NCBI RefSeq assembly: GCF_014495845.1
Contig: NZ_CP061080.1
Location: 91,001-155,000 of the forward strand
Direction of reading: 5' to 3'
From: Aquibium microcysteis
GTDB taxonomy: Bacteria; Pseudomonadota; Alphaproteobacteria; Rhizobiales; Rhizobiaceae
DNA: 64,000 nucleotides
The notes beneath the pieces were generated by a model, which did no database searches, had not been told where the DNA came from, and saw nothing but the letters and a program-made list of their open reading frames with translations. This document shows positions 45,881 through 58,168 of this stretch, piece after piece. A program made the translations under genes and the position numbers. The first letter of the stretch is position 1. Each line of letters opens with the position of its first letter.

Positions 45881-46133
45881 AGACACCGCGAAGGTCGTGG
45901 ATGTCAGCGTGTCGGACACGACCCTGAAAGTCAGCCTCGACGACGGCCGCGAAATGACTGTTCCGCTCGAATGGTTTCCCCGCCTGCGCGATGCCTCAGC
46001 CGCGCAACGCGCCAACTGGCGCCTGATCGGAACGGGCGAGGGCATGCACTGGCCGGACGTCGACGAGGACATCTCCGTGGCCGGGCTGCTGCGCGGCCGC
46101 ATGACCGGGCGGTCGAAGAAGCGGGCGGCCTGA
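45861..46133 (+). CDS. DUF2442 protein (partner of DUF4160)
   Basis: 90 residues with the DUF2442 core: KVSLDDGREMTVPLEWFPRL, ASAAQRANWRLIGTGEGMHWP and DVDEDISVAGLL, then a basic tail GRSKKRAA that may bind nucleic acid. It overlaps the upstream DUF4160 gene by 20 bases and has GGAGG upstream within that gene, so the two are translated together. Confidence 0.88.
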   Translation: MNILATEDTAKVVDVSVSDTTLKVSLDDGREMTVPLEWFPRLRDASAAQRANWRLIGTGEGMHWPDVDEDISVAGLLRGRMTGRSKKRAA

Positions 46134-46163
46134 GCGTCTTCGCGCTGGCCATTCGTGGCGCGT

Positions 46164-46198
46164 CGCCCCGCCTCACCATTCCACCACCAGACGTTCCA
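46164..46198. repeat. 35-bp direct repeat, copy A (3'-end fragment of the P450 gene)
   Basis: The 35 bases are identical to 47201-47235, which encode the last residues and stop of the P450 gene on the minus strand. Read the same way, this copy encodes LERLVVEW-stop without a gene in front of it. The two copies flank the DUF1778/GNAT pair. Confidence 0.85.
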
Positions 46199-46299
46199 AG
46201 CGCGAAAGCGCGTGTTGTTGCGGTGGCCGGCAGTTCGGCGTTCAACAGGCATGGCCGCGGCCTGAAAAGCTTAGACCGAGCGAACGCCGGCCGACCGTA

Positions 46300-46328
46300 T
46301 TGACAATGTGGATACGCGACTGCATATC
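46300..46328 (+). promoter_or_regulatory. Candidate promoter and operator of the DUF1778/GNAT module
   Basis: TTGACA (46300-46305), a 17-base spacer and CATATC (46323-46328). An inverted repeat GGATA (46310-46314) / TATCC (46325-46329) lies across spacer and -10, a likely operator for a ribbon-helix-helix antitoxin. The expected transcription start falls near 46335, the ATG of the antitoxin. Confidence 0.5.
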
Positions 46329-46334
46329 CCTGTC

Positions 46335-46664
46335 ATGACGCGCGTGCCTTCTCCCCGAAGCCCTGTTTTGGACGACGTCGCGGTCGCCGAGCGATCGACC
46401 GAGACGAAGGGGAGCATCAATCTGCGGATCGAGGCGAACACCCGCCAGCTCATCGACGATGCGGCGGCTGTGCTGGGCAAGACCCGCACCGAGTTCATGG
46501 TCGAAACCGCCCGCCGGGAGGCGATCGACGTGCTGCTCGACCAGCGGCTGTTCGTGCTGGACCCCGAGCGCTACGGCGCCTTCATGCACGCCCTCGACAA
46601 CCCGCCCGCACCCGGGCCGAAGCTGCGGTCGCTGCTGCGCCGCGTGCCGGCATGGCAGAAATAG
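46335..46664 (+). CDS. DUF1778 (TacA-like) antitoxin
   Basis: 109 residues. The ribbon-helix-helix DNA-binding segment is GSINLRIEANTRQLIDDAAA, followed by LGKTRTEFMVETARREAIDVL and a C-terminal toxin-neutralising arm FVLDPERYGAFMHALDNPP, as in TacA/AtaR antitoxins. The ATG at 46335 is preferred; a GTG at 46308 lies inside the candidate promoter. It overlaps the GNAT toxin gene by 13 bases, the usual coupling of this module. Confidence 0.9.
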   Translation: MTRVPSPRSPVLDDVAVAERSTETKGSINLRIEANTRQLIDDAAAVLGKTRTEFMVETARREAIDVLLDQRLFVLDPERYGAFMHALDNPPAPGPKLRSLLRRVPAWQK

Positions 46665-47188
46665 GCGAGGCATCGCGGGGCGGCGAGAACGGTCTTTCGG
46701 CTCCCGTCCCTCTCACGGCGGACCATGATCCGTCCGAATTCGACTGCGGCGAGCCGGCGCTGAACGACTGGCTGCGTCACCGGGCGCTGAAGAACGAAAG
46801 CCGCTTCTCGCGCACCTACGTGGTGTGCGAGGGCAATCGCGTCGTGGGCTATTTCTGCATTTTGGCCGGAGCGGTGGAGCGCGGTGCGGCACCCAGCAGG
46901 GTTCGACGCAATGCGCCCGATACGATCCCGGTTTCGGTGATCGGGCGTCTGGCGGTCGACAAGGCGCATGCCGGGAAAGGCCTCGGCACCGATATCCTGT
47001 CGGATGCGCTGCGGCGGATCGCCCTGGCCTCCCGGAGCATCGGCATCGGCGCCGTGCTCGTCCATGCGAAGGACGATGCCGCCAGGCGCTTCTATCGTCG
47101 CTGCGCCGAATTCATCGAGTACCCCGACGACAGCCGGACGCTGTTCCTGCCGATCGAGACCGTCGTCGCTGCGTTGAGCCCGGACTGA
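46652..47188 (+). CDS. GNAT-family toxin (TacT/AtaT-like)
   Basis: 178-residue GNAT acetyltransferase of the type that acetylates the amino group of charged tRNAs and blocks translation. Visible are FDCGEPALNDWLRHRALKNE, SRTYVVCEGNRVVGYFCI and the acetyl-CoA loop VIGRLAVDKAHAGKGLGTDIL, then HAKDDAARRFYRRCAEF with the catalytic Tyr region. It is paired with the DUF1778 antitoxin upstream. The tRNA target cannot be inferred. Its end lies 13 bases from copy B of the 35-bp repeat. Confidence 0.9.
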   Translation: MAEIGEASRGGENGLSAPVPLTADHDPSEFDCGEPALNDWLRHRALKNESRFSRTYVVCEGNRVVGYFCILAGAVERGAAPSRVRRNAPDTIPVSVIGRLAVDKAHAGKGLGTDILSDALRRIALASRSIGIGAVLVHAKDDAARRFYRRCAEFIEYPDDSRTLFLPIETVVAALSPD

Positions 47189-47200
47189 GCGGACGCCAAA

Positions 47201-47235
47201 CGCCCCGCCTCACCATTCCACCACCAGACGTTCCA
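47201..47235. repeat. 35-bp direct repeat, copy B (within the 3' end of the P450 gene)
   Basis: Identical to 46164-46198 and includes the P450 stop codon. Beyond the 35 bases the two loci still resemble each other weakly (GAAA and GTTGCGGT/GTCGCGGT), so the duplication may once have been longer. Confidence 0.85.
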
Positions 47236-48445
47236 GCCCGTGAAAATGGTAGACGTCGCGGTAGGCGGGTGTTTCGGCGAGGCGCAGGCCGGGCAGGCGG
47301 GCGAACAGCACCTTCAGCGCCACCTGCAGTTCCAGCCGCGCCAGCGGTGCGCCGATGCAGAAATGGATGCCGGCGCCGAAGGTGACGTTCTTCTGGTCGC
47401 TGCGCCCCGGGTCGAAGCGGCGCGGTTCGACGAAGGCGTCGGGGTCGGTGTTGGCGGCGCCGAGCAGCAGCGCCACCTGCTCGCCGGGCTGCAGCACGAT
47501 GCCCGGCTCGATCTCGACCGTCTCGTAGGCGAAGCGGGTGAACATGTGCAGCGGCGCGTCGAAGCGCAGGCACTCCTCGACCGTCGCCTCCGTGGCCGCC
47601 GGATCGCCGAAGAAGCGGCGCGGGTCGCCGCCCTCTCCGAGGATCGTCCTCACCGCATTGCCCGTCTGGTGGACGGTGGCCTCGTGGCCGGCGTTGAGCA
47701 GCAGGATGACCGACGTGATCAGTTCGTCCTCGGACAGCCGCTCGCCGCCGTCGCTGGCCGAGATCAGCAGGCTGAGCAGGTCGTCGCCGGGCGCGGCGCG
47801 GCGGCGGCCGACATAGTCCCGGAGATAGTCCGCGAACGCCCGCGCCGCCGCATTGGCGTCCTCCTGGACCGTGCGGGACGGGCGGTGCGTATACATCCGC
47901 ACCATCCGGTTCGACCAGTCGACCAGTTGCGGCCCCATGGCGACGGGCACGCCCAGCATCTCGGCGATGACCGTCACCGGGATCGGCGTCGCGAAGGCCG
48001 GCAGCAGATCGATCCGGCGCTCCGCCGCGAAGCCATCGACGAGCCCGTGCGCCAGCGCCTCCACCCGCGGCCGCAGCCGCTCGATCTGGCGCGAGACGAA
48101 GGCGCGGTTGACGAGGCCGCGCAGCCGCGTGTGGACGGGCGGCTCGCGTTCGAGCAGGGAGTGGCGCTCGATGCCGTCGAAATCGGCCAGATGCTCGCGA
48201 CCGGGGGCGTCCAGCATCGGCGGCCCCCAGCGGTTCTCGCGGCCGAAGCGGCGGTCGCGCAGGAACCGGTTCACCGCCTCGTAGCCGGAGAGGCACCACA
48301 GGCCGTAGTCTTCCCAGAAGAAGGTCGGGCAGACGGCCTGGACGGCGGCATAGGCCGGGTAGGGGTCCTGGACGAAGAGGGGATCGCGCGGCGACAGCCG
48401 CAGCCGCTTCAGATCCGGGTCGAGCGAGAATGACGGGGAAACCAT
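47210..48445 (-). CDS. Cytochrome P450
   Basis: 411-residue soluble bacterial P450. The I-helix oxygen-binding motif is AGHEAT (252-257), the E-x-x-R pair is Glu291-Arg294 and the heme loop is FGAGIHFCIGAPLARLE with thiolate Cys363. The I-helix has Ala where many have Thr at the last-but-one position, but Thr257 is present. No ferredoxin or reductase gene is adjacent, so it must use partners from elsewhere; the substrate is unknown. Related P450s appear in lipid and terpenoid hydroxylation. Confidence 0.96.
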   Translation of the reverse strand: MVSPSFSLDPDLKRLRLSPRDPLFVQDPYPAYAAVQAVCPTFFWEDYGLWCLSGYEAVNRFLRDRRFGRENRWGPPMLDAPGREHLADFDGIERHSLLEREPPVHTRLRGLVNRAFVSRQIERLRPRVEALAHGLVDGFAAERRIDLLPAFATPIPVTVIAEMLGVPVAMGPQLVDWSNRMVRMYTHRPSRTVQEDANAAARAFADYLRDYVGRRRAAPGDDLLSLLISASDGGERLSEDELITSVILLLNAGHEATVHQTGNAVRTILGEGGDPRRFFGDPAATEATVEECLRFDAPLHMFTRFAYETVEIEPGIVLQPGEQVALLLGAANTDPDAFVEPRRFDPGRSDQKNVTFGAGIHFCIGAPLARLELQVALKVLFARLPGLRLAETPAYRDVYHFHGLERLVVEW

Positions 48446-48564
48446 CGTCGTGCCTCCGATGCCTCAGAGCGCGTGAATCGATCGAGGATGCGAAAGAATG
48501 ACCACTGAAATCCTGGGGATTTTCGGCTCAAGCGGCGCGGAAACGGGCATTCTCTCACATCCTC

Positions 48565-49374
48565 TCAGTCGATCGATCGGAAAAGCCGCGGCCAGTCGGC
48601 GATGAATGCGTCCCGGGTGCGCAGGCCGGGCGAGCCCCTCCTTGCGGTCTCGTCCTGGTCCAGGCGCGCGAAGACGACGCGGCGGCCGTCGCGTTCGGCC
48701 CAGCCCACGTACCAGCCCCAGCCGCGCGACCGGTCGAAGGAGCCGTCGGCGCGGCGGGGATAGGCCCCGCCGGTCTTGCCGTGCAACATCCATCCGTCCG
48801 GCAGCGCACGCTGCTCCACGATCGACGCCGCCTTGTCCATCGCTTCCGCCGACACCGGCAGCGTCCGGCTGACGAGGCGCGACAGGAAGGCGACCTGTTC
48901 GTTCGGCGAGATCTCCAGCGACGAGGCGATCCAGCTGCGCTCGAGACCGTTGTCCTGCCCCCGATCGCCCGAGAAGTCGGCATTGCCGTAGGAGAGGGCG
49001 CGCCCGTAACGAACGAGTTCATCGGCGCCCATGCGGAGCGCGATCTGCTGCGAGTACCAGACCACCGAGTGCTTCATCCACGCGGCCGGGTCGGTCGTCT
49101 GCCGCCATGCCGCACCGCCCCAGTCGACATAGCCCGCCCTGTAGGGCCAGGCCGGCGAGCGCGCGTCCGTCAGAATGCCGGCATCGTAGGCCATGACCGC
49201 CAGAGCGACCTTGAACGTCGAGGCGGGGGTCGCACGCCTGTCGCAGTCCCCTTCGGCAAACAGGGCGGCTCCGGTGTCCGGCCGCGCGAGCACCGTGCAT
49301 ATTGTCCTCGCCGCCGAAGGCTGCGAAAGAAGCGTCATCGCGAGCGTGAAGGCTGCGGTGGCGGCAAGCCTCAT
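48565..49374 (-). CDS. Class D beta-lactamase (OXA-like)
   Basis: 269-residue exported serine beta-lactamase. A signal peptide (AAFTLAMTLLSQPSAA) is followed by the class D motifs: STFK (Ser52-Lys55), S-V-V (103-105), YGN (129-131) and KTG (200-202), plus the GWYVGW strand near the C-terminus. GAGGAGAGG precedes the ATG at 49374. There is no integron, insertion sequence or resistance island around it, so it looks like a resident chromosomal enzyme. The alternative is a penicillin-binding paralogue of the same fold. Confidence 0.92.
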   Translation of the reverse strand: MRLAATAAFTLAMTLLSQPSAARTICTVLARPDTGAALFAEGDCDRRATPASTFKVALAVMAYDAGILTDARSPAWPYRAGYVDWGGAAWRQTTDPAAWMKHSVVWYSQQIALRMGADELVRYGRALSYGNADFSGDRGQDNGLERSWIASSLEISPNEQVAFLSRLVSRTLPVSAEAMDKAASIVEQRALPDGWMLHGKTGGAYPRRADGSFDRSRGWGWYVGWAERDGRRVVFARLDQDETARRGSPGLRTRDAFIADWPRLFRSID

Positions 49375-49492
49375 GCCGATCCTCTCCTCGTTCCCTGCCG
49401 GCCCGGTGGACCACAAGACGGGTCGGAATGGAAGACGCGGCGGGATCGTTACGGCTTCGATCGCGGACCCGGCCCGGATTGGAGAACGGACA

Positions 49493-50596
49493 ATGGACGT
49501 CATCGTCGTCGGCGCGGGCATCTCGGGCCTCTGCACGGCCTGGTCGCTGGTCAGGCGCGGCCATGCCGTGACGCTGGTCGAACAAGGCAGGATCCCCAAT
49601 CCGCTCGCGGCCTCCGGCGACCATCACCGCATCATCCGCCGCGCCTACCCCTCGGCCACCGGCTATGGCCGCGCGATCACGGAAGCCTACGCGGCCTGGG
49701 ACGAGCTCTGGGCAGACCTCGGCGAGAGCCATCTCGATCCGCGCGGCTTCCTCTGCGTCTCGCGCGAGCCGGGCGACGAGGCCGAGGACTATCTCGAAGG
49801 CCTGAAGGCGGGCGGGTTTCCGTTCGAACTGCTGTCTCCCGACGATGCTGCCGCGCGCTGGCCGTTCCTCGACGCGGCGTCCATGCGCTATGCCTACGTC
49901 TCGCCCGAAGGCGGCGCCCTGCACTGCCGGCGCATCGCCGAGGGGCTCGCTGCGTGGCTGAGGGCCAATGGCGCGACCTTGCTCGAGGAGAGCCGCGTGG
50001 CCGCGGTGGAGGCGGACGCCGGCGCCGTGACGCTGGCCGACGGACGAAGGCTTTCGGCAGACCGCGTCGTCGTCGCCGCCGGCGCCTGGGTCACGAAACT
50101 CTTCCCGGACCTCGCTTCCGACCTCGCCACCTATCGCACCGCCGTGGTCTATCTCGATCCGCCGGCCGACCTGAAGGCGGCATGGGAGGCGGCGCCGGTG
50201 ATCCTCGACGTCGGCGGGAAGACCGACGGCTACATCATCCCGCCGTCCGGGCAGGGCGGGCTGAAGTTCGGCTCCGGCCTGCACAAGTTCGCCTCCGCCG
50301 ACGCGGACGCGCACCGCGAGCCTGCGGCGGGGGAGGGCGAGGCGATCCGCGACCTGTTCGCGCCGCCGATGGTGCGGATCGGGGAGTACCGCGTCGCGGC
50401 CGTCGTCACCTGCGCCTACACCTTCACGGCCGACGAACGGTTCTTCGCCACCGAGCGGGGCCGCTGCCTCGTCGTCTCGGCCTGCTCCGGACACGGCTAC
50501 AAGTTCGGCGCCGCCGTCGGTCGCCGCGTGGCGGCGCATGTCGAGACGCCCGACCTTCCCGGCCTCGTTTCGTGGCTGCGGGCGGAGGCGGCGTAA
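49493..50596 (+). CDS. FAD-dependent amine oxidase (sarcosine/N-methyltryptophan oxidase-like)
   Basis: 367-residue DAO-fold flavoprotein. The N-terminal dinucleotide loop is [21 protein letters not shown], followed by [15 protein letters not shown] as in the monomeric sarcosine oxidase group, and the C-terminal segment [13 protein letters not shown] contacts the flavin. It probably oxidises a secondary amine or N-methyl amino acid; the substrate is not determinable. The ATG at 49493 has GGAG upstream. Divergent from the beta-lactamase gene and upstream of clpP. Confidence 0.9.
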   Translation: MDVIVVGAGISGLCTAWSLVRRGHAVTLVEQGRIPNPLAASGDHHRIIRRAYPSATGYGRAITEAYAAWDELWADLGESHLDPRGFLCVSREPGDEAEDYLEGLKAGGFPFELLSPDDAAARWPFLDAASMRYAYVSPEGGALHCRRIAEGLAAWLRANGATLLEESRVAAVEADAGAVTLADGRRLSADRVVVAAGAWVTKLFPDLASDLATYRTAVVYLDPPADLKAAWEAAPVILDVGGKTDGYIIPPSGQGGLKFGSGLHKFASADADAHREPAAGEGEAIRDLFAPPMVRIGEYRVAAVVTCAYTFTADERFFATERGRCLVVSACSGHGYKFGAAVGRRVAAHVETPDLPGLVSWLRAEAA

Positions 50597-50635
50597 ACCA
50601 TTTCGCCGGTTTCGGCCGACCGAGGGTGTCGAACC

Positions 50636-50665
50636 CTTGCGCTGCCCCGATTCCCCACCTTATCT
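50636..50665 (+). promoter_or_regulatory. Candidate heat-shock (RpoH) promoter of clpP
   Basis: CTTG at 50636 and CTTATCT at 50659-50665, 19 bases apart, resemble the alphaproteobacterial RpoH consensus (CTTG, about 17-18 bases, CYTATNT). The spacer is slightly long. It lies about 70 bases upstream of clpP, a usual RpoH target. Confidence 0.45.
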
Positions 50666-50735
50666 AGCTCCGACCTGTCCCTTGCCGATTCTGCGGTTTC
50701 ATGCGCCCGAATCGATCCCACGAAGGAAACGACCC

Positions 50736-51368
50736 ATGCGAAATCCCGTCGAAACCGCGATGAACCTCGTGCCCATGGTCGTCGAGCAGACGAACCGCGG
50801 CGAGCGCGCCTACGACATCTTCTCGCGCCTGCTCAAGGAGCGCATCATCTTCATCACGGGCCCGATCGAGGACGGCATGGCGACGCTGGTCTGCGCCCAG
50901 CTTCTCTTCCTCGAGGCCGAGAACCCGAAGAAGGAGATCTCGCTCTACATCAACTCGCCCGGCGGCGTGGTGACGAGCGGCATGGCGATCTACGACACCA
51001 TGCAGTTCATCAAGCCGGCGGTCGCGACCCTGTGCATCGGCCAGGCCGCCTCGATGGGCTCTCTGCTCCTGTGCTCGGGCCACAAGGACATGCGCTTCGC
51101 GACGCCGAACGCCCGCATCATGGTGCACCAGCCCTCGGGCGGCTTCTCCGGCCAGGCGTCCGACATCGAGCGCCACGCGCTGGACATCATCAAGCTGAAG
51201 CGCCGCCTCAACGAGGTCTATGTCGAGCACACCGGCCAGGACTACGAGACGATCGAGCGCACCCTTGACCGCGACCATTTCATGACGTCGGACGAGGCGC
51301 GCGCCTTCGGCCTGATCGACAAGGTCATCTCGACCCGTGAGGCCCTCGAGGGTCCTTCCGCGGCGTGA
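50736..51368 (+). CDS. clpP: ATP-dependent Clp protease proteolytic subunit
   Basis: 210-residue serine peptidase that forms the two-ring chamber used by ClpX and ClpA. The nucleophile is Ser106 in [11 protein letters not shown] and the base His131 in MVHQPSGG; the IYINSPGG-type segment reads [20 protein letters not shown]. The N-terminal pore loop [19 protein letters not shown] is typical. AAGGAA precedes the ATG at 50736. clpX follows 303 bases downstream, and lon and hupB after that. Confidence 0.98.
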   Translation: MRNPVETAMNLVPMVVEQTNRGERAYDIFSRLLKERIIFITGPIEDGMATLVCAQLLFLEAENPKKEISLYINSPGGVVTSGMAIYDTMQFIKPAVATLCIGQAASMGSLLLCSGHKDMRFATPNARIMVHQPSGGFSGQASDIERHALDIIKLKRRLNEVYVEHTGQDYETIERTLDRDHFMTSDEARAFGLIDKVISTREALEGPSAA

Positions 51369-51671
51369 CGCCGTCTTTCCACAGCCCTTTTGGGTCGGTG
51401 CCGCAATTTTGAAGCATTCTGCGGCATTTCTGTCACAAAGGGGTGTTCCCACGGGAAAGCCGGCATCCTACGTTAAGCCTCTGTTGAGTTTCGGGGGACT
51501 AGCGTCGACCGACACGGGCGAATCATTGCGGCACCCCGCGTTTTGTGTTTCGCTCGCGGGCGTCCGGCCCCTTCATCGGGAGCAGGGCGCGGCGCATCGA
51601 CCTGCGGGAACCGACGCGGCACTCCGGACGGTCCGGCGACCGGACGGCAGGGACTGAAAGGACTGAAGGGC

Positions 51672-52949
<1,278 letters not shown>

Positions 52950-52972
52950 CCCCTTCCATGGCTCCGGGATCG

Positions 52973-53006
52973 GAAAAAGGCGCCGTCTCACCGGCGCCTT
53001 TTTCCG
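52973..53006 (+). terminator. Rho-independent terminator of clpX
   Basis: GGAAAAAGGCGCCG (52973-52986) is perfectly complementary to CGGCGCCTTTTTCC (52993-53006) around a six-base loop. The A/T-containing stem ends allow termination in either direction. Confidence 0.9.
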
Positions 53007-53229
53007 TTGGGGCCTGCCGCGGCGGCATGGACCCGCGGTCCCGTGCGGTGTCGACGGGGGCAGCCCTTGATCTTTCGGTTCGGGAGTTCCAACTAACGAT
53101 TCATCAGGCGGCAGGCCGCTCCGTGCTACTTTCCTCCCACACCCTCGCGGGCATAGGCGGATCGGCCCGCAGCCGTTAATATGAGATTCGCGGTTGGCTC
53201 ATGGCGGCCGCGAAGTGAAAGGCAAATCG

Positions 53230-55650
<2,421 letters not shown>

Positions 55651-55675
55651 GGCGCTCCTCGAACCGAAAAACGCG

Positions 55676-55747
55676 AAAGGCCGGACGAAAGTCCGGCCTT
55701 TCTGCGTTCCGGACCCCAAAAAACCGCGGAATTGCGCGGTTCCGGGG
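55676..55747 (+). terminator. Double-hairpin terminator between lon and hupB
   Basis: First hairpin: AAAGGCCGGAC / GTCCGGCCTTT closing a GAAA tetraloop (55676-55701). Second: AACCGCG / CGCGGTT (55722-55741) inside CCCC...GGGG (55714-55747), followed by CTTTTC. The tandem arrangement should isolate hupB from lon read-through. Confidence 0.8.
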
Positions 55748-55843
55748 CTTTTCAGACTTGGTTGCTGCACATGTTCTCAATAAAGTCGCCGCGCGGCCGT
55801 CGAGTCGCAGACAATGCGGTCAAGATAATAAAATGAGGTTTTC

Positions 55844-56119
55844 ATGAACAAGAACGAACTCGTATCGGCCGTGGCGGAGGCAGCCAAGCTGTCGAAGTCG
55901 GACGCGCAGTCGGCGGTGGAGGCCGTGTTTTCGGTCATCACCAACGAGCTCAAGAGCGGCGGCGACGTTCGCCTGGTGGGCTTCGGCAATTTCGAAGTGG
56001 CCAAGCGTGAGGCCTCGACGGGCCGCAATCCTCAGACGGGCGAGCCGGTCCAGATTCCCGCCCGCAACGTGCCGAAGTTCTCGGCCGGCAAGGGCCTCAA
56101 GGACGCCGTCAACGCCTGA
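55844..56119 (+). CDS. hupB: DNA-binding protein HU
   Basis: 91-residue nucleoid protein: MNKNELVSAVAEAAKLSKSD, VGFGNFEVAKREASTGRNP and the arm QTGEPVQIPARNVPKFSAGK are canonical. It acts as a dimer to bend and compact DNA. ATGAGG precedes the ATG. A terminator follows. In many Rhizobiales a tRNA-Val and nuo genes come next; here a phosphoribosyltransferase lies there instead. Confidence 0.98.
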   Translation: MNKNELVSAVAEAAKLSKSDAQSAVEAVFSVITNELKSGGDVRLVGFGNFEVAKREASTGRNPQTGEPVQIPARNVPKFSAGKGLKDAVNA

Positions 56120-56142
56120 TCTGCCCCAGACGTCTGCGAAAG

Positions 56143-56170
56143 GCCGGGCGCGTCCCGGCTTTTCTCTTTT
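56143..56170 (+). terminator. Rho-independent terminator of hupB
   Basis: GCCGGG (56143-56148) pairs with CCCGGC (56154-56159) around CGCGT, followed by TTTTCTCTTTT, 24 bases after the hupB stop. Confidence 0.8.
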
Positions 56171-56209
56171 CGGGACGGGGACAGATATCCAACCGGCCGG
56201 AGAAGGACC

Positions 56210-56908
56210 TCAGCAGAGCGGCGACCAGCCGCCGTCCTCCCGCCGCTGCAGAAGCGGGCTGCGCATTGCGCCATGCACCTTGCCCGGAAGCGACGGGTCG
56301 ATCGCATCGAGAGAGGCCCACCAGCGCTGCGTCTGCAGCATGGCGAAGACGAGCGCGACGGGTTCGATGTCGGCCTTCGACAGAAGCGAAAGCACCGCCC
56401 GCATCGACGCGCCGGAACTGATCACGTCGTCGACCACCGCCACGCGCCTGTCGCGCAGTAGCGGCAGCATCCGCGGGTCGAGGTAGAGGCGCTTCACCTG
56501 TTCCGGGCTCGTGATCGACGACATCGGCGCCGACAGGCCCTCGTCGTACCAGAACTTGCGCGAGGTCCCGAGAGCGACCATGCGGGAATGCCCGAGCCTT
56601 CGCGCCACCGCATTGGCGAGCGGCAGCCCGAGCGTCGGCACGCCGATCACCATTTCGGCGCCGAGCGGCTGCAGCGCCTGCGTCATCGCATCGGCCAGCG
56701 CATCCTCCACGGCGAAGCTCGCCTGGTTGACGATGAGGGATGCGACGGCCCGCGAACCGTCGCCTGGCAGGACGCGGATCGGAAGCGCGATCTGACGGCC
56801 GTCCGGCAATTCGGCCGGGAAGAGGTCGCGGTAGCCGCCGGCAGGGTCCTGCGCGAAGGTCGCGGGCGGGTGGACGACCTGCCAGAACTCATGGGGCGCG
56901 AGTGACAC
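56210..56908 (-). CDS. Phosphoribosyltransferase-family protein
   Basis: 232 residues from a GTG at 56908 (GAAAGG upstream). The type I phosphoribosyltransferase loop is VAVVDDVISSGASMRAVL, and a second loop MVIGVPTLGLPLANAVARRLG precedes it. The N-terminal FWQVVHPPATFAQDPAGGYRDLFPA is not part of classical purine enzymes, so the acceptor base is unclear; adenine/xanthine-type salvage or a regulatory role are possible. It is divergent from an M20 amidohydrolase gene and convergent with hupB. Confidence 0.85.
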   Translation of the reverse strand: MSLAPHEFWQVVHPPATFAQDPAGGYRDLFPAELPDGRQIALPIRVLPGDGSRAVASLIVNQASFAVEDALADAMTQALQPLGAEMVIGVPTLGLPLANAVARRLGHSRMVALGTSRKFWYDEGLSAPMSSITSPEQVKRLYLDPRMLPLLRDRRVAVVDDVISSGASMRAVLSLLSKADIEPVALVFAMLQTQRWWASLDAIDPSLPGKVHGAMRSPLLQRREDGGWSPLC

Positions 56909-56986
56909 GACCAGCCTTTCTGCTAGAAAACAGCGTTGGACGACAGGTGGATGAAGCCGGCGCAGCCCGGCAGGCGGAGTGTAGTG

Positions 56987-58165
56987 ATGGCGCGTGCGGA
57001 TGACCACATCGACGATATCGATTTGCTCGCCGGACTGCGCCGTGACCTGCATGCCCATCCCGAACTCGGCTTCGAGGAGGAGCGGACCAGCCGCATCGTC
57101 CGCGAACGTCTCGAGGAAGCGGGCATCGCGGTGACGGCGGGCCTCGGCGGCACCGGCCTCGTCGGGACGCTGCAGGCCGGCAACGGCCACCGGCGGATTG
57201 CGCTGCGCGCCGACATGGATGCGCTCGCCATGCGCGAGACGGCGGCCGACCGGCCGCATCGCTCGACCGTCGACGGCCGTATGCATGCCTGCGGCCATGA
57301 CGGACATACGGTGATGCTGCTCGGCGCCGCCCGCGCGCTCGCCCGGTCGCGCAGCTTCTCGGGCACGGTCCACTTCGTCTTCCAGCCGGCCGAGGAAGGC
57401 CGCGGCGGCGCGCAGGCGATGGTGGCGGACGGCTTCTTCGAGCGCTTTCCCGTCGATGCCGTCTACGGGCTGCACAACATGCCGGGACTCGCCGTCGACG
57501 AGATCGCCGTCGTCGAGGGGCCGCAGCTCGCGTCCTCCGACCGCTGGCGCGTGACGTTCCGCGGCGAGGGGACCCATGGCGCCAAACCGCATCTCGGCCG
57601 CGATGCCGTCACCGCGGCGGGCCAGTTCCTCACCGCCCTGCACACGATCGTCGCGCGCCGGGTCGATCCGCTGCAGCCTGCCGTCGTCAGCGCCTGCGCG
57701 CTGCAGGCGGGTGACTTCGCCGCGCTGAACGTCATCCCCGACGAAGTTGCGATCGGCGGCACCGCCCGCGCCTATTCGGCGCAGGTGAGGGAGCAGGTGG
57801 AGGCCGAGATCGGCAGGCTGGCCGAGGGAACGGCCGCCATGTACGGCATCGCTTGCGACTACCGCTACCTGCGCCAGATCCCGCCGGTGATCAACGATCC
57901 GGACGCCACCCGCCGCGCGCTCGGCGCGGCACGGTCCGCCGCCGCCACCGTGCGCACCAGCTTCCCGCCTTCGACGGCAGGCGACGACTTCGCCGTGTTT
58001 TCCGGCCACGTGCCAGGCTGCTACGTCTGGCTCGGCAACGGCCCGGCCGAGGATGGCGCGCTGCATCACAACAGCCGCTACGATTTCAACGACGCCGCGA
58101 TCCCGACGGGGGTCCGGTTCTGGACCGCGCTCGTCGAGCAGGAACTCGCAGCCGACGCGCCGTGA
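56987..58165 (+). CDS. M20-family amidohydrolase (IAA-amino-acid/hippurate hydrolase-like)
   Basis: 392 residues. Metal ligands and the catalytic Glu are visible: RRDLHAHPELGFEE, RADMDALAM, MHACGHDGHTVML and FVFQPAEEGRGGAQ, as in HipO/IAA-amino-acid hydrolases. It cleaves N-acyl or N-aryl amino acids; the acyl group is not known. The ATG at 56987 is used. Its stop is three bases from the stop of the convergent nucleoside hydrolase gene. Confidence 0.9.
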   Translation: MARADDHIDDIDLLAGLRRDLHAHPELGFEEERTSRIVRERLEEAGIAVTAGLGGTGLVGTLQAGNGHRRIALRADMDALAMRETAADRPHRSTVDGRMHACGHDGHTVMLLGAARALARSRSFSGTVHFVFQPAEEGRGGAQAMVADGFFERFPVDAVYGLHNMPGLAVDEIAVVEGPQLASSDRWRVTFRGEGTHGAKPHLGRDAVTAAGQFLTALHTIVARRVDPLQPAVVSACALQAGDFAALNVIPDEVAIGGTARAYSAQVREQVEAEIGRLAEGTAAMYGIACDYRYLRQIPPVINDPDATRRALGAARSAAATVRTSFPPSTAGDDFAVFSGHVPGCYVWLGNGPAEDGALHHNSRYDFNDAAIPTGVRFWTALVEQELAADAP

Positions 58166-58168
58166 GGA

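Noticed and set aside
45630..47240. Insertion sequence or integrase associated with the TA region
   Set aside because: No transposase or recombinase and no terminal inverted repeats were found; only the 35-bp direct repeats support mobility.
53041..53229. Second heat-shock promoter in front of lon
   Set aside because: A CTTGAT is present, but no matching -10 box at a suitable distance was found.
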